Origin: Pseudothioclava nitratireducens
Lineage (GTDB): Bacteria > Pseudomonadota > Alphaproteobacteria > Rhodobacterales > Rhodobacteraceae
Assembly: GCF_029210495.1 (NCBI RefSeq)
Contig: NZ_JARGDK010000003.1
Span: 124,001 to 188,000, forward strand
Direction of reading: 5' to 3'
DNA: 64,000 bases
The notes under the pieces were generated by a model. That model made no database searches. It saw only the letters and a program-made list of their open reading frames with translations, and was not told the origin of the DNA. Below are positions 36,873-47,540 of the stretch, piece after piece. A program made the position numbers and the translations under genes. Position 1 is the stretch's first letter; the number at the start of each line of letters is the position of its first letter.

Positions 36873-37610
36873 ATGAGTGACCTCACCTATGCCATCGGCG
36901 ACATTCACGGCCAGCTCGACAAGCTGCGCCACGCGCAAGAACTGATCGCAGCCGACCGCGCCCGCAGCGGCAACGCGGCCCCGATCGTGCATCTGGGCGA
37001 TCTCGTCGACCGCGGGCCAGATTCGCGCGGGGTGGTCGCGCATCTGATGGCCGGTCAGGCACGCGGCGAGAACTGGGTGGTGCTCAAGGGCAATCACGAC
37101 CGGATGCTGCTGAACTTCCTCGCCGATCCCGAAATCCCCGATCCCGGCCTCTCGCGGCCGCTGCCCTATACGTGGAAGAATATCGGCGGCGCGGATACGC
37201 TCGACAGCTACGGCGTGCCCGGCGGCCTTGAACGCCCGCTCGGCGATCTGCACGCCGAGGCCCTCCGGGCCGTGCCGCAATCGCATCGTGACTGGCTCGC
37301 ATCCCTGCCGCTCTGGCATCGTCGTGCAGAGGCGCTATTCGTCCATGCGGGCATCCGCCCCGGTATCGCGCTGGCGGCCCAGACCGAAGACGACCTGATC
37401 TGGATTCGCGGCGCCTTCCTCGACGATCCGCGCGACCACGGTTTCCTCGTCGTTCACGGGCATACCGCGATTGATGCGGCGACCCATTACGGCAACCGGC
37501 TCAATCTCGATACCAAGGCGGGCTATGGCGGCCCGGTCACCGCCGCCGTGATCGAGGGCCGCCGCGCCTGGCGTCTCACCGAGCACGGGCGCGAGGAAAT
37601 CGCCCCGTGA
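36873..37610 (+). CDS. Metallophosphoesterase (PP2A-like serine/threonine phosphatase family)
   Basis: A 245-residue calcineurin-like phosphoesterase. The di-metal motifs are in order: YAIGDIHGQLDKL (GDIHG, residue ~8), HLGDLVDRGPDS (GDLVDRG), LKGNHDRMLLNF (GNHD), LFVHAGIRPG (His) and VVHGHTAIDAA (GHT). This matches bacterial ApaH/PrpA-like enzymes, which dephosphorylate proteins or cleave dinucleoside polyphosphates; the target is unknown. No signal peptide. It is a stand-alone gene between the serA terminator and the thiolase gene. Confidence 0.9.
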   Translation: MSDLTYAIGDIHGQLDKLRHAQELIAADRARSGNAAPIVHLGDLVDRGPDSRGVVAHLMAGQARGENWVVLKGNHDRMLLNFLADPEIPDPGLSRPLPYTWKNIGGADTLDSYGVPGGLERPLGDLHAEALRAVPQSHRDWLASLPLWHRRAEALFVHAGIRPGIALAAQTEDDLIWIRGAFLDDPRDHGFLVVHGHTAIDAATHYGNRLNLDTKAGYGGPVTAAVIEGRRAWRLTEHGREEIAP

Positions 37611-37715
37611 CGTGCCGTCCGGACATATAACGTTCCGTCACTTCCCAAGCGTCACCTAGCGCGAAGCCCGCCGCCCGCATAGGCTCCTCCCAACGGATTT
37701 TCAGGAGGAACCCCC

Positions 37716-38891
37716 ATGACCGGCATCGTCATTCTTTCCGGCGCGCGCACCGCTATCGGCGGCTTCGGCGGCAGCCTCTCGGGCTTTGCCCCGATCGAGC
37801 TTGGCACCATCGCCGCCAAGGCCGCGATGGAGCGCGCAGGCGTCGCGCCCGAGCAGATCGGGCAGGTCGTCTTCGGCCATGTGCTCAACACCGAACCGCG
37901 CGACATGTATCTCAGCCGCGTCGCCGCTCTGGAGGCGGGCATCCCGAACGGCACGCCCTGCATGAACGTCAACCGGCTCTGCGGCTCTGGCGCGCAGGCC
38001 ATCGTCTCTGCGGCACAGGCGCTGATGCTGGGCGACGCCGATTTCGCCCTCGCAGGCGGTGCCGAATCCATGAGCCGCGCGCCCTACATCCTGCAAACCG
38101 CCCGCTTCGGCCAGAAGATGGGCGACACCCGGATGCTTGACATGATGACCGGCGCGCTGACCTGCCCGTTCGGCACCGGACATATGGGCGTCACCGCCGA
38201 AAACGTCGCCGCCGAGCACGACATCACCCGCGCCGCGCAGGACGACTTCGCGCTCGAAAGCCAGCGCCGCGCCGCCGCCGCCATCGAAGCGGGCGTCTTC
38301 CGCGACGAGATCATCCCGGTCGAGATCAAGACCCGCAAAGGCGTGACCGTTTTCGACACCGACGAACACCCCAAATCCACCACTGCCGAAGCCCTCGCCG
38401 GTCTGCGCGCCGTGTTCCAGAAGGACGGCACCGTGACGGCGGGCAACGCGTCGGGCATCAATGACGGCGCAGGCGCGCTCGTGCTCGCCCGCGAAGAGGC
38501 CGCCGCCGCCGCGGGCCTCACGCCCCGCGCGCGCATCGTCGGCTACGCCGTCGCGGGCGTGCGCCCCGAAGTCATGGGCATCGGCCCGGTCCCGGCAGTG
38601 CAGAAGCTCTGCGAGAAAACCGGCCTCAAGGTTTCGGATTTCGACGTGATCGAGTCGAATGAAGCCTTCGCCGCGCAGGCGCTCGCCGTGTCCAAGGAGC
38701 TTGGCCTCGACCCCGCCAAGGTGAACCCGAACGGGGGCGCCATCGCACTTGGCCACCCGGTCGGCGCGACCGGCGCGATCATCACGGTCAAGGCACTGCA
38801 CCACCTTGAGCGGACCGGCGGCAAGCTGGGCCTCGTGACGATGTGCATCGGCGGCGGGCAGGGCATCGCACTCGCCATCGAGCGCCTCTGA
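37716..38891 (+). CDS. Acetyl-CoA C-acyltransferase (thiolase)
   Basis: A 391-residue thiolase. Nucleophilic Cys lies in NVNRLCGSGAQAIVSAAQ (about residue 91), His in NGGAIALGHPVGATGA and the second Cys in VTMCIGGGQGIALAIE. Length and the GHP/GQG ending fit the degradative or biosynthetic acetoacetyl-CoA thiolases (AtoB/PhaA type); the two cannot be separated from sequence alone. RBS AGGAGGA before the ATG. No phaB or coenzyme A transferase is adjacent, so the pathway is open. Confidence 0.93.
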   Translation: MTGIVILSGARTAIGGFGGSLSGFAPIELGTIAAKAAMERAGVAPEQIGQVVFGHVLNTEPRDMYLSRVAALEAGIPNGTPCMNVNRLCGSGAQAIVSAAQALMLGDADFALAGGAESMSRAPYILQTARFGQKMGDTRMLDMMTGALTCPFGTGHMGVTAENVAAEHDITRAAQDDFALESQRRAAAAIEAGVFRDEIIPVEIKTRKGVTVFDTDEHPKSTTAEALAGLRAVFQKDGTVTAGNASGINDGAGALVLAREEAAAAAGLTPRARIVGYAVAGVRPEVMGIGPVPAVQKLCEKTGLKVSDFDVIESNEAFAAQALAVSKELGLDPAKVNPNGGAIALGHPVGATGAIITVKALHHLERTGGKLGLVTMCIGGGQGIALAIERL

Positions 38892-38933
38892 GGGGTGACC
38901 AGTCCCCCGATCTATTTCGGATTTTAACAAACA

Positions 38934-38957
38934 TCCGGCCCCGTTTGCGGGCCGGAT
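38934..38957 (+). terminator. Hairpin terminator after the thiolase gene
   Basis: ATCCGGCCC (38934-38942) pairs perfectly with GGGCCGGAT (38949-38957) around GTTTGC. The following TAAGCGTTAATT has only a weak U content, so termination may be partial. Confidence 0.6.
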
Positions 38958-38977
38958 TAAGCGTTAATTCACACGCA

Positions 38978-39020
38978 GCCGCCAATCATGGCCCCGACTC
39001 GAACCGGGGGAACTGGCGGC
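38978..39020 (+). promoter_or_regulatory. Leader hairpin overlapping the hybrid kinase Shine-Dalgarno
   Basis: GCCGCC (38978-38983) pairs with GGCGGC (39015-39020), and inside it CCCCG (38992-38996) pairs with CGGGG (39005-39009). The G-run that would bind the ribosome before the ATG at 39025 is in the inner stem, so translation may be held down. Confidence 0.45.
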
Positions 39021-39024
39021 ACGC

Positions 39025-41256
39025 ATGGCCTTCAGCATCGCAGATAAACTCGCCCATGAACGGCGGGCCAGACTCGCAGCCGAGCGGCTGCTCGAGCAAA
39101 AGAAACGCGAACTCTTCGCCGCCAATCAGAAACTTGCGCTGCATGCCCGTGCGCTCTCGGATCAGATCGTCGAACAGCGCAACGGCCTCGTGCGCGCCCT
39201 GAACGAGGCAGAGACACTGAAAGGCGAAAACAGCCGGGTGCTCAGCGATCTGGAGCGCGCGAATTCCGTGGCCCTCATCGCGCAACGACGGCTTTGGGAC
39301 GCGCTCGAAACCATCGAGGACGGCTTCGCCGTCTATGATGCCGACCTGCGTCTCGTCGTCGCCAATCAGGCCTATCTCTCCTTCTTCAAGGGTGAGATCG
39401 CTGTCGCCCCCGGCGTCACCTATGACTCCGTTTTGCGCATCGTCGCGCGCCACGGCCTCGTCGATCTGGAGGGGCGCGACCCGCTCGACTGGCATCATGA
39501 CATGGTCGCCCGTATCCGCCGCGATCAGATCGCCCCTTTCACGCTGCGCACCCGGAACGGCCACCATCTGCGCCTGATCGACCGCTGGGGCGAGGATGGC
39601 GATCTCGTCTGCCTCGCACAGGACATCACCGACACGATCCGCCGCGAAGAGGAGCTGCGCGACGCCCGCGACAAGGCGGAGGCCGCGAACCGCGCCAAAT
39701 CCGCCTTCCTCGCCAATATGAGCCATGAGATCCGCACCCCTATGAACGGGGTGGTCGGCATGGCGGAACTGCTCTCGGACACCGACCTCAGCGAAGACCA
39801 ACGCCTCTACGCCGAGACCATCCGCTCCTCGGGCGAGGCGCTCCTCACCATCATCAACGACGTGCTCGACTACTCCAAGATAGAGGCCGAACGCCTCCGT
39901 CTCTACCCCGAGGAATTCGATCTCGAACGCTGCGTCCACGAGGTCATGGTCCTGCTGCAACCCTCGGCGCGCGACAAGGGCATCAAGCTGCTCGTCGATT
40001 ACGACCTGTTCCTGCCGACCCGCTTCATGGCCGATCCGGGCCGGATGCGGCAGATCCTCACCAATTTGCTCGGCAACGCGGTCAAATTCACCACCGACGG
40101 GCATGTCCTCGCCCGCATCGTCGGCTTCGAGAAGGGCGATGGCCTGTATGAGCTGCATATCACGGTCGAGGATACCGGCATCGGCATCGCCGCCGACCAG
40201 ATCGAGCATGTGTTTGGCGAATTCAATCAGGTCGAAAGCGCGCAGAACCGCAAGTTCGAGGGCACCGGGCTGGGGCTGGCGATCACCCGCCAGCTCATCG
40301 AATTGATGGAGGGGTCGGTCTGGGTCGATAGCGAATTGGGGCGCGGCTCATGTTTCGGGTTCAAGATCCTCGTGCCCCGCGCCGAACCCGCCGAACCGAT
40401 CGACGCGCCCAGCCCGCCGATCACGCTCAAGGCCGCGCTCGTGGTCGATGATCTGCTGGTGAACCGTGTGATCCTTGAACGTCAGCTTCAGACCTACGGG
40501 CTTGATGTCACGCTGTGCCGCACCGGGGCAGAGGCGCTGAACGTGATCGAGGATGGCGGGCGTTTCGACATCGTTCTGACCGATCATCAGATGCCCGAGA
40601 TGGACGGGGTGCAACTCGCGCAAAAGCTCCAGGAGGCAGGGATCGACACGCCGATCCTGCTGCTGACCTCGGATTCCGAAGCCTATGAGCAGGCCCGCGA
40701 CCGATGCGCCCTTGCGGGTTGCCTTGAAAAGCCGGTGCTGCGCTCGGACCTGTTTCATACATTGCAAACGCTCTCCGCCCCGCCACCGGACGAGGCGACC
40801 CCGCCCGAGACGACCGCCGCCCCCATCGCGCCGCCGCCCCCGGACCGGCCAATGCGCATTCTGGCCGCCGAGGATAACCGCACCAACCAGCTTGTGCTGA
40901 GCAAGATGATCAAGGAGTGCGACATCGAACTGACCTTCGCCAATAACGGGCGCGAAGCGCTGGACATGTGGCATCGCCTACAGCCCGATTTCATCTTCAT
41001 GGACATTTCCATGCCCGAAATGGACGGGAAAGAGGCCGCCCGCGCGATCCGACTCGCCGAAGCGGGCACCGGCCGCCATGTCCCGATCTGCGCACTGACG
41101 GCCCACGCGATGGAGGGCGACAGCGAGGGAATTCTGGCCTCCGGGATCGACGACTACCTGACCAAGCCACTCAAGAAGACCGCGCTGATCGAACGGATGG
41201 AACATCACCGCACCCAAGGCACGCGCCCGATCCGGCCAGAGGCCGGGCCCGGCTAG
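39025..41256 (+). CDS. Cytoplasmic hybrid sensor histidine kinase (PAS-HisKA-HATPase-REC-REC)
   Basis: A 743-residue kinase without membrane segments. Residues 1-85 are coiled coil; a PAS domain (about 90-200; [20 protein letters not shown]) senses an unknown signal; HisKA carries phospho-acceptor His234 in [19 protein letters not shown]-type sequence; the HATPase has the N box NLLGNAVKF (~347), DTGIGIA and GTGLGLAIT. Two receiver domains follow, with Asp520 ([11 protein letters not shown]) and Asp660 ([11 protein letters not shown]), joined by a Pro/Ala-rich linker. No response regulator gene is adjacent, so output is through an unlinked partner or histidine phosphotransferase. Its end overlaps recQ's by 4 bases, convergently. 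Confidence 0.95.
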   Translation: MAFSIADKLAHERRARLAAERLLEQKKRELFAANQKLALHARALSDQIVEQRNGLVRALNEAETLKGENSRVLSDLERANSVALIAQRRLWDALETIEDGFAVYDADLRLVVANQAYLSFFKGEIAVAPGVTYDSVLRIVARHGLVDLEGRDPLDWHHDMVARIRRDQIAPFTLRTRNGHHLRLIDRWGEDGDLVCLAQDITDTIRREEELRDARDKAEAANRAKSAFLANMSHEIRTPMNGVVGMAELLSDTDLSEDQRLYAETIRSSGEALLTIINDVLDYSKIEAERLRLYPEEFDLERCVHEVMVLLQPSARDKGIKLLVDYDLFLPTRFMADPGRMRQILTNLLGNAVKFTTDGHVLARIVGFEKGDGLYELHITVEDTGIGIAADQIEHVFGEFNQVESAQNRKFEGTGLGLAITRQLIELMEGSVWVDSELGRGSCFGFKILVPRAEPAEPIDAPSPPITLKAALVVDDLLVNRVILERQLQTYGLDVTLCRTGAEALNVIEDGGRFDIVLTDHQMPEMDGVQLAQKLQEAGIDTPILLLTSDSEAYEQARDRCALAGCLEKPVLRSDLFHTLQTLSAPPPDEATPPETTAAPIAPPPPDRPMRILAAEDNRTNQLVLSKMIKECDIELTFANNGREALDMWHRLQPDFIFMDISMPEMDGKEAARAIRLAEAGTGRHVPICALTAHAMEGDSEGILASGIDDYLTKPLKKTALIERMEHHRTQGTRPIRPEAGPG

Positions 41257-43319
41257 TCGCTTTCTTCGATGATCTCGAGGAACCGCTCGGCGAAGCGCTC
41301 CAGCCGCGCCTCGTTCAACCCACCGACCCGCGCCAGATCGGCACGTGACCGGGGTTTCATTTCGGCGATCTTGCGCAACGCCCCCGTCGAAAGGCTCAGC
41401 GGCCGCTCGGTGCCGTCCGCGCCACGCTGCAAATCAAGCTGCGCCTGCGCGAGCCGATCGAACAGCGCCCCGGCATCGCGCCCCGCCAGCTTGCGACGCG
41501 CCGGATGCATCGGCGCAACCTCGCCAGCGATCACCTCCAGAAACGCGTCGCCATAGCTCTCCAGCTTTTTCGCGCCCACACCGTTGATCCGCGCCATCGC
41601 GTCCACCGTCATCGGGCGCGTCTCGGCCATCTCGATCAGCGTCTTGTCGTTGAAGATCATATAGGCCGGCAGTCCCGCCGCCTCGGCCAGCGCGCGCCGC
41701 TTCGCCTTGAGCGCGGACAAGAGCGGCGCATCTTCGTCGGAAACCAGCGTGCGCACCACCGGACCCGTTCGCGCCGTGCGCACGAGATCGCGGCGCAGCG
41801 TGATCCGCTCCTCGCCGCGCAGGATCGGATGGGCGCGCTTCGTCATCACCAAGGCCCCGTGCCGCGACAGGTCGGGCCGCATCAGATCGTGTCCCAGCAT
41901 CTGCCGGAACACCGCCTGCCACTGCACCCGGCTCAAGTCCTTGCCGACCCCGAAGGTCGGGAGCCGGTCATGCCCGCGCGAGGTGATCCGCTCATTCGTC
42001 TGCCCCAGCAGGATCTCGATCAGATGCCCCGCGCCATAGCTTTCTTCCGTCCGCAACGCCGCCGAAAGCGCCTTGCGCACCGGTTCGGTCGCATCGAACA
42101 GCTCGGGCGGCGTCTCGCACAGATCGCAATGCCCACAAGGCGTCTCCAGCACCTCGCCGAAATAGCCCAAAAGTTGCACCCGCCGACAAGCGGTCGCCTC
42201 GGCCAGCCCCAACAGCGCGTTCAGCCGCCCGTGATCCGCCGCCTTGCGATCGGGCGGCGCGAGGCCCTCGTCGATCTGCGCGCGCCGCAGCCGGATATCC
42301 TCGGGCCCATAAAGCGTCAGCGTCTCGGCGGGCGCGCCATCGCGCCCCGCGCGACCGATCTCCTGATAATAGCCCTCGATGGATTTCGGCAGATCGGCAT
42401 GGGCGACCCAGCGAATATCGGGTTTGTCGATCCCCATCCCGAAGGCCACGGTCGCCACCACGATCAGCCCGTCCTCACGCTGGAACCGTGCCTCGACCGC
42501 GCGGCGGTCGTCGGCCTCCATGCCGCCGTGATAATGGCAGGCCGCGTGACCCGCCTCGACCAGCGCCTTGGCCAGCGCCTCGGTCTTGGCCCGCGAGGCG
42601 CAATAGACGATCCCCGACTGTCCCTTGCGCGCCTCGGCAAAGCGCAAGATCTGCTGGCGCGGCTGGTTCTTGGGCTCGAACGCCAGGTGAATATTCGGCC
42701 GGTCGAATCCGCGCAGAAACGTCTCGGGCGCGCGCCCATCGAACAGCCGCGTGACGATCTCGGTCCGGGTTTCCTCGTCGGCGGTGGCGGTAAAGGCCGC
42801 AAGCGGCACGCCCAGCGCGCGTTTCAGATCGCCGATCCGCAGGTAATCGGGGCGGAAATCATGACCCCACTGGCTCACGCAATGGGCCTCATCGACGGCG
42901 ATCAGGCTCACCTCATTGCGCCGAAGCAGCGCCAGCGCCGCCCCCGAGGCCAGCCGCTCGGGCGCCATATAGAGCAGCTTGAGCCGTTTCTCATCGAGCG
43001 CGGCAAAGACCTCTTCGGTCTCTTCTTCCGTATTGCCCGAGGTCAGCGCCCCCGCCTCGACACCCGCCTCACGCAGCCCCCGCACCTGATCGCGCATCAG
43101 CGCAATCAGCGGCGAAATGACCACCGTCAGCCCGGGCAAACACAGCGCAGGCAATTGAAAACACAGTGATTTTCCACCACCCGTCGGCATGATCGCCAGC
43201 GTATCCCGCCCCGCGATCACCGCGCGAACGATATCTTCCTGTCCGGGGCGAAAGCTCTGAAACCCAAAGACCGAGGCCAAAAGCCCCTCGGGTGTCGCCG
43301 CTGTCAGCCCATCCGCCAT
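41253..43319 (-). CDS. recQ: ATP-dependent DNA helicase RecQ
   Basis: A 688-residue 3'-5' helicase for recombination and fork repair. Motif [15 protein letters not shown] (~44-57), DEAH box [19 protein letters not shown] (~141-159), motif [12 protein letters not shown], zinc-binding cysteines [12 protein letters not shown]...CGHCDLC, the RQC winged helix and a C-terminal HRDC domain (LFDRLRALR-like, here [14 protein letters not shown] and ...[14 protein letters not shown]) are all present. It starts 3 bases after yggT on the same strand, so the two are probably co-transcribed. Confidence 0.97.
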   Translation of the reverse strand: MADGLTAATPEGLLASVFGFQSFRPGQEDIVRAVIAGRDTLAIMPTGGGKSLCFQLPALCLPGLTVVISPLIALMRDQVRGLREAGVEAGALTSGNTEEETEEVFAALDEKRLKLLYMAPERLASGAALALLRRNEVSLIAVDEAHCVSQWGHDFRPDYLRIGDLKRALGVPLAAFTATADEETRTEIVTRLFDGRAPETFLRGFDRPNIHLAFEPKNQPRQQILRFAEARKGQSGIVYCASRAKTEALAKALVEAGHAACHYHGGMEADDRRAVEARFQREDGLIVVATVAFGMGIDKPDIRWVAHADLPKSIEGYYQEIGRAGRDGAPAETLTLYGPEDIRLRRAQIDEGLAPPDRKAADHGRLNALLGLAEATACRRVQLLGYFGEVLETPCGHCDLCETPPELFDATEPVRKALSAALRTEESYGAGHLIEILLGQTNERITSRGHDRLPTFGVGKDLSRVQWQAVFRQMLGHDLMRPDLSRHGALVMTKRAHPILRGEERITLRRDLVRTARTGPVVRTLVSDEDAPLLSALKAKRRALAEAAGLPAYMIFNDKTLIEMAETRPMTVDAMARINGVGAKKLESYGDAFLEVIAGEVAPMHPARRKLAGRDAGALFDRLAQAQLDLQRGADGTERPLSLSTGALRKIAEMKPRSRADLARVGGLNEARLERFAERFLEIIEESD

Positions 43320-43322
43320 GCC

Positions 43323-43616
43323 TCAGTAGCCGTAAAAGAAGCCCTGATTGTTATAGAGCGCCTGCCGGATGATGATCAGGATGATGAAGGCCACCAGCGG
43401 CGCAAGGTCGATACCGGGTGTTGCGGGCAGGAACCGGCGGATGCGCGAATAAAGCGGCTCCAGCAGGTTGTTCAGCCCATACCAGATCTGCGCGACGAGC
43501 GGCTGGCGCAGGTTGAGCACCTGAAAATTGATCAGCCAGCTCATCACGATATGCGCGATCATGATGAACCAGACGACCTGCAGGATCAGCGAAATGGCCT
43601 GATAGAGCGTAACCAT
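43323..43616 (-). CDS. YggT family membrane protein
   Basis: A 97-residue protein with two hydrophobic segments (about 1-30 and 65-90) and the family's central loop with LLEPLYSRIRRFLP and the GIDLAPLVAFIIL ending. YggT proteins occur near cell-division and osmotic-stress genes in many bacteria; their role is not settled. It lies directly upstream of recQ. Confidence 0.93.
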   Translation of the reverse strand: MVTLYQAISLILQVVWFIMIAHIVMSWLINFQVLNLRQPLVAQIWYGLNNLLEPLYSRIRRFLPATPGIDLAPLVAFIILIIIRQALYNNQGFFYGY

Positions 43617-43770
43617 GCGAAATCTCCGGTTGGGTCTGCCCTAGGTATGCCAGAGCGGCGCGCCTTGCAACCGCGGCCAAATCGCCAATTCGAACAATTG
43701 CCCGCCTGCCGTCACGTTTCCGTTGACCCTCTCGCTGCGACGCGGCACCCATGGCACACAGGAGACCGCC

Positions 43771-44301
43771 ATGTATCCCATCTTCCGCTTTGCCAAAGTC
43801 ATGCTTCAGGCCCGCCGGATGGCACCGCTGCCAATCCTCGGCACGCATGTCAGCCACCATATCTGCTGGCCATGGGACATCGACCCGTGGATGGAGCTGA
43901 ACAACGGGCGCACGCTCACACTCTACGATCTGGGGCGGATGCCGCTGGCGATGCGCACGGGGCTGGCGGGCGTGCTGCGGCGCAATCGCTGGGGCATCGT
44001 CGTGGCCGGCGCCTCGATCCGCTACCGCCGCCGGGTGCAGGCGTTCCAACGCTTCGAGATGCGCTCGCGCTGCGTGGGCTGGGACAACCGGTTCCTCTAT
44101 ATGGACCAGAGCATGTGGCGCAACGGCGAGTGTTCGAGCCAAGTGTTGATCCGGGGCGCGGTTACCTCGTCCAAGGGCATGGTCCCGCCCGAGCGCCTGC
44201 TCGAAGCGCTTGGCTCCGACGCCCAAAGCCCGCCGCTCCCCGCTTGGGTGCAGGGCTGGATCGACGCCGACAACACCCGCCCCTGGCCGCCCGAGGCGTG
44301 A
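43771..44301 (+). CDS. Acyl-CoA thioesterase (hot-dog fold, 4HBT-like)
   Basis: A 176-residue hot-dog protein. The segment HHICWPWDIDPWMELNNGRTLTLYDLGR has the Asp and the NNGRTL helix start of 4-hydroxybenzoyl-CoA thioesterase-like enzymes, and RYRRRVQAFQRFEMRSRCVGWD is the central strand. Substrate unknown. The ATG at 43771 has AGGAG eight bases upstream; a 16-residue in-frame extension is not family-like. Divergent from yggT and 66 bases before the UMF1 transporter gene. Confidence 0.85.
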   Translation: MYPIFRFAKVMLQARRMAPLPILGTHVSHHICWPWDIDPWMELNNGRTLTLYDLGRMPLAMRTGLAGVLRRNRWGIVVAGASIRYRRRVQAFQRFEMRSRCVGWDNRFLYMDQSMWRNGECSSQVLIRGAVTSSKGMVPPERLLEALGSDAQSPPLPAWVQGWIDADNTRPWPPEA

Positions 44302-44367
44302 CGGCCCAAGCCCGGCCTTGCGCGCCGACCCGAAATCGGGCTTGATCTGCGCAAAGGGGAGGCGGGC

Positions 44368-45729
44368 ATGATCACAACGCGCAAACGCATCTGGGGCTGG
44401 TTCTTCTTCGACTGGGCGAGCCAACCCTACAATACGCTGATCATCACCTTCATCTTCGCCCCCTTCATGAAAGACCTGCTCGGCGACGGCACGGCGGCAC
44501 AGACCGTCTGGGGTTATGGCGTGGGGTTTGCGGGCATCATCATCGCGCTGTCCTCCCCCTTCCTTGGCGCGATCGCGGACCGCTCGGGGCGGCGTATCCC
44601 GTTCATCTGGATCTTCTCGGCGATGTATGTGATCGGCGCGGCGGGGCTGTGGTATGCGGCACCGGGCAGCTTCAGCCTCACCTTCGTGATGACCTCCTTC
44701 ATCATCGGCCTGATCGGGATGGAATTCGCCACCACCTTCACCAACGCGATGCTGCCCGACCTCGCGCCGCGCTCCGAGATCGGCAAGGTCTCGGGGTCGG
44801 GCTGGGCCTTCGGCTATCTCGGCGGGATGCTGTTGCTGATCGTCATGCTGGCGCTGTTCCAGATCAACCCCGACACCGGCAGGACGCTCGTCGGTCTGCC
44901 CCCGCTCTTTGGCCTCGACCTCGCCGCGCGCGAGGATACCCGCATCGTCGGCCCGCTCACCGCCCTCTGGTATGCGGTCTTCATGATCCCGTTCTTCCTC
45001 TGGGTGCGCGAGCCCCATCACGCGGGCGCCATCCCGATCCGTCAGGCCGCCCGTGGCGCTTGGCCCGAGTTGAAATCGACGCTGAAAACCCTGCCCGGCC
45101 AGCGCAGCCTGTTCTCCTACCTGCTCTCCTCGATGTTTTACCGCGACGCGCTGAACGGCATCTACACCTTCGGCGGCATCTACGCGGCGGGGGTGCTCGG
45201 CTGGTCGATCATCCAGATCGGCATATTCGGCATCCTCGGCACCATCACGGGCGCGATTTTCGCATGGCTCGGCGGCAAGGCCGATGACCGCTTTGGCCCG
45301 AAACCCGTCATCATCGCCACCGTGCTTCTGCTGACCGCCGTCGTCGTGGGCGTCGTCTTCATCTCACGCACATCGGTCTTCGGCATCGCCACCGGCCCCG
45401 ACAGTGCGCTGCCCGACATCGCCTTCTACGTCATGGGCGGCCTGATCGGCGCGGGCGGCGGCGTGCTGCAATCGGCGAGCCGCACGATGATGGTGCGTCA
45501 GGCCGACCCCGCCAAGATCACCGAGCATTTCGGCCTCTACGCGCTGTCGGGCAAGGCCACCGCCTTCATCGCACCGCTCAGTATCGGCGCGATGACCCAA
45601 CTGACCCAAAGCCAATCCGCAGGGATCACGCCGATCATCGTCCTTTTCCTCATCGGCCTGATCCTGCTAGGCTTCGTCAAAGCCAATGGTGACCACCGCC
45701 CCACCCCGGAAGGAGGAACCGCCCCGTGA
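44368..45729 (+). CDS. MFS transporter, UMF1/Atg22-like
   Basis: A 453-residue, twelve-segment major facilitator of the UMF1 family, related to yeast vacuolar effluxer Atg22. Diagnostic are the N-terminus WGWFFFDWASQPYNTLIITF, the MFS loop ADRSGRRIPFIW, SGSGWAFGYLGGMLLL and FGLYALSGKATAFIAPLS. The substrate of bacterial UMF1 proteins is not known; amino-acid efflux is inferred from Atg22. GGGGAGG lies before the ATG. Its last codon overlaps the start of mepA (ATGA-type, 4 bases). Confidence 0.93.
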   Translation: MITTRKRIWGWFFFDWASQPYNTLIITFIFAPFMKDLLGDGTAAQTVWGYGVGFAGIIIALSSPFLGAIADRSGRRIPFIWIFSAMYVIGAAGLWYAAPGSFSLTFVMTSFIIGLIGMEFATTFTNAMLPDLAPRSEIGKVSGSGWAFGYLGGMLLLIVMLALFQINPDTGRTLVGLPPLFGLDLAAREDTRIVGPLTALWYAVFMIPFFLWVREPHHAGAIPIRQAARGAWPELKSTLKTLPGQRSLFSYLLSSMFYRDALNGIYTFGGIYAAGVLGWSIIQIGIFGILGTITGAIFAWLGGKADDRFGPKPVIIATVLLLTAVVVGVVFISRTSVFGIATGPDSALPDIAFYVMGGLIGAGGGVLQSASRTMMVRQADPAKITEHFGLYALSGKATAFIAPLSIGAMTQLTQSQSAGITPIIVLFLIGLILLGFVKANGDHRPTPEGGTAP

Positions 45730-46622
45730 TCCGCACCCTCGCCACGACCCTCGCCCTGTCCCTTTCCCTGACGCTCCCGGCCTCCGCCGAACAGCTCGCC
45801 CGCCACCTCTTCGGTGCGGCCAAGACCGCCTCCGCGCAAGAGGCGCAACCGATCGGCTTTTACTCCAAGGGCTGTGCCGCCGGCATGGTACAACTCCCCG
45901 AGACCGGCCCGACATGGCAGGCCATGCGCCTCTCACGCAACCGCAACTGGGGCCAGCCCGAGATGATCGCCTTCCTCCAGGACCTCTCGCGCAAGGCCGC
46001 CGCCCTGCCCGGCTGGAGCGGGCTCTATATCGGTGACATCAGCCAGCCGCGCGGCGGCCCGATGTCGTCTGGCCATGCGAGCCACCAGATCGGCCTCGAC
46101 GCCGATATCTGGATGCTGCCGCCCCGCCGCCTGAACCTCAGCCGGGGCGAGCGCGAAAAGCTCAGCTCGATCTCCGTCCGCAGCGAGGACCAGCGCCGCG
46201 TCAATGGCAACTGGACCCCGCAGCATATGGAATTGCTGAAGATGGCGGCCTCCGATCCGCGCGTGGACCGCGTTTTCGTCACCGCGCCCGCCAAGATCGA
46301 GATGTGCCGCACGGCGCCCCGCGGCGACCGCAAATGGCTGCAAAAGATCCGCCCGATCTACGGCCACAACTACCACTTCCACGTCCGCCTGAAATGCCCC
46401 CCCGGCGCGCGCTTCTGCGAGACGCAAAAGCCCACCGTCGCCTCGCTGTCGAAGGGCGGGGACGGCTGCGACGAGACCCTGAACTGGTGGGTGACCGACT
46501 ATCTCAACCCGCCCCCGGCAACCAAGAAAAAGAAACCGAGCGGCCCGCCCAAGCGCACCGCCAAGACCTACACGATGTCGGACCTGCCCAAGCAATGCCA
46601 AAGCGTTCTCGCATCGCGCTGA
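45726..46622 (+). CDS. mepA: Penicillin-insensitive murein endopeptidase
   Basis: A 298-residue periplasmic endopeptidase that cuts D-Ala-meso-DAP crosslinks. A signal peptide (ending ASA-EQ) comes first; the LAS metallopeptidase motifs are [31 protein letters not shown] (His and Asp ligands), and the C-terminal [12 protein letters not shown] (His-x-His). Six cysteines match the family. Overlaps the UMF1 gene by 4 bases at its start and the following gene by 28 bases at its end. Confidence 0.94.
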   Translation: MIRTLATTLALSLSLTLPASAEQLARHLFGAAKTASAQEAQPIGFYSKGCAAGMVQLPETGPTWQAMRLSRNRNWGQPEMIAFLQDLSRKAAALPGWSGLYIGDISQPRGGPMSSGHASHQIGLDADIWMLPPRRLNLSRGEREKLSSISVRSEDQRRVNGNWTPQHMELLKMAASDPRVDRVFVTAPAKIEMCRTAPRGDRKWLQKIRPIYGHNYHFHVRLKCPPGARFCETQKPTVASLSKGGDGCDETLNWWVTDYLNPPPATKKKKPSGPPKRTAKTYTMSDLPKQCQSVLASR

Positions 46623-47521
46623 TCGGGGGGCTGATCGGCGCGGCATTCGGGTTCGGACTGGTGTCCACCGGCGCGCAGGATACCCCGCGCGCCGAATTCA
46701 TCTCGAGCACCGAATGGGACGCCCCAGAGCGTGACGACGCGCTCTTTGGCGGCTTTTCGGGGCTGGAAACGGATGAGACCGGCACCCGGTTCACCGCGCT
46801 TTCCGACCGCGCAACCATCTGGCAGGGCCGCTTCACGCGCGATGCCGAGGGCCGCATCGCCAGCATCGAAACCCTGGACGAGCCCTTCCCGCTCCATGAC
46901 CGCGACGGCGTGCGCCTGACCCGCTTTACCGCCGATTCCGAGGGCCTCGCCATCGCGCCGGACGGTCAACTCTTCGTCAGCTTCGAGGGCCTCCACCGCG
47001 TCGCCCGCTACGACCTCTCCCGCCTCCCCTCGGACCCGCTGCCGCGCCCCGACGCCTTCGACGCGCTTCAGGCCAATTCCTCCCTCGAAGCGCTGGCCGT
47101 CGACGAGAGCGGCACGCTCTACACGCTGCCCGAACGCTCCGGCCTCCTGAACCGCCCCTTTCCGGTGTTTCGCTACCGGAACGGCACATGGGACCAACCC
47201 TTCTCGATCCCCCGCGATGGCGACTGGCTTCCGGTTGGCGCGGATTTCGGCCCGGACGGGCGGTTCTATCTCCTCGAACGCGACTTCTGGGGCCTGCTCG
47301 GCTTTCTCACCCGTGTCCGCGTCTTCACCGTCGAAGGCGACCGCCTCGGCGGCGGCGAGGTGCTTCTGGAAACCCGCGCGGGCCGCCACGACAATCTCGA
47401 AGGTCTCGCGGTCTGGCGCGACAGCCAGGGCGCGATCCGGCTGACCATGGTCTCGGACGACAATTTCCGCCTCCTGCAACGCACCGAATTCGTCGAATAC
47501 CGCCTGCGCGACGGCGAATAA
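46595..47521 (+). CDS. Exported esterase-like/phytase-like beta-propeller protein
   Basis: A 308-residue protein of the DUF4246/phytase-esterase-like group (esterase-like activity of phytase family). It has a hydrophobic N-terminal segment ([18 protein letters not shown]) that could be a signal peptide or anchor, and repeated beta motifs such as [39 protein letters not shown] and [18 protein letters not shown]. Activity is unproven. The ATG at 46595 overlaps the end of mepA by 28 bases with no obvious Shine-Dalgarno, consistent with reinitiation. Confidence 0.82.
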   Translation: MPKRSRIALIGGLIGAAFGFGLVSTGAQDTPRAEFISSTEWDAPERDDALFGGFSGLETDETGTRFTALSDRATIWQGRFTRDAEGRIASIETLDEPFPLHDRDGVRLTRFTADSEGLAIAPDGQLFVSFEGLHRVARYDLSRLPSDPLPRPDAFDALQANSSLEALAVDESGTLYTLPERSGLLNRPFPVFRYRNGTWDQPFSIPRDGDWLPVGADFGPDGRFYLLERDFWGLLGFLTRVRVFTVEGDRLGGGEVLLETRAGRHDNLEGLAVWRDSQGAIRLTMVSDDNFRLLQRTEFVEYRLRDGE

Positions 47522-47540
47522 GCGTTGACTCAAGACCCCC

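Noticed and set aside
38986-39012. Minus-strand GGTTCGAGTC resembling a tRNA T-arm
   Set aside because: The stem pairs only as CCCCG/CGGGG around an eight-base loop, and no acceptor, D or anticodon arm lies at the right distance.
43351-45021. 556-codon minus-strand frame across yggT, thioesterase and UMF1 genes
   Set aside because: Runs antisense through two well-supported genes and shares sequence with yggT in another frame.
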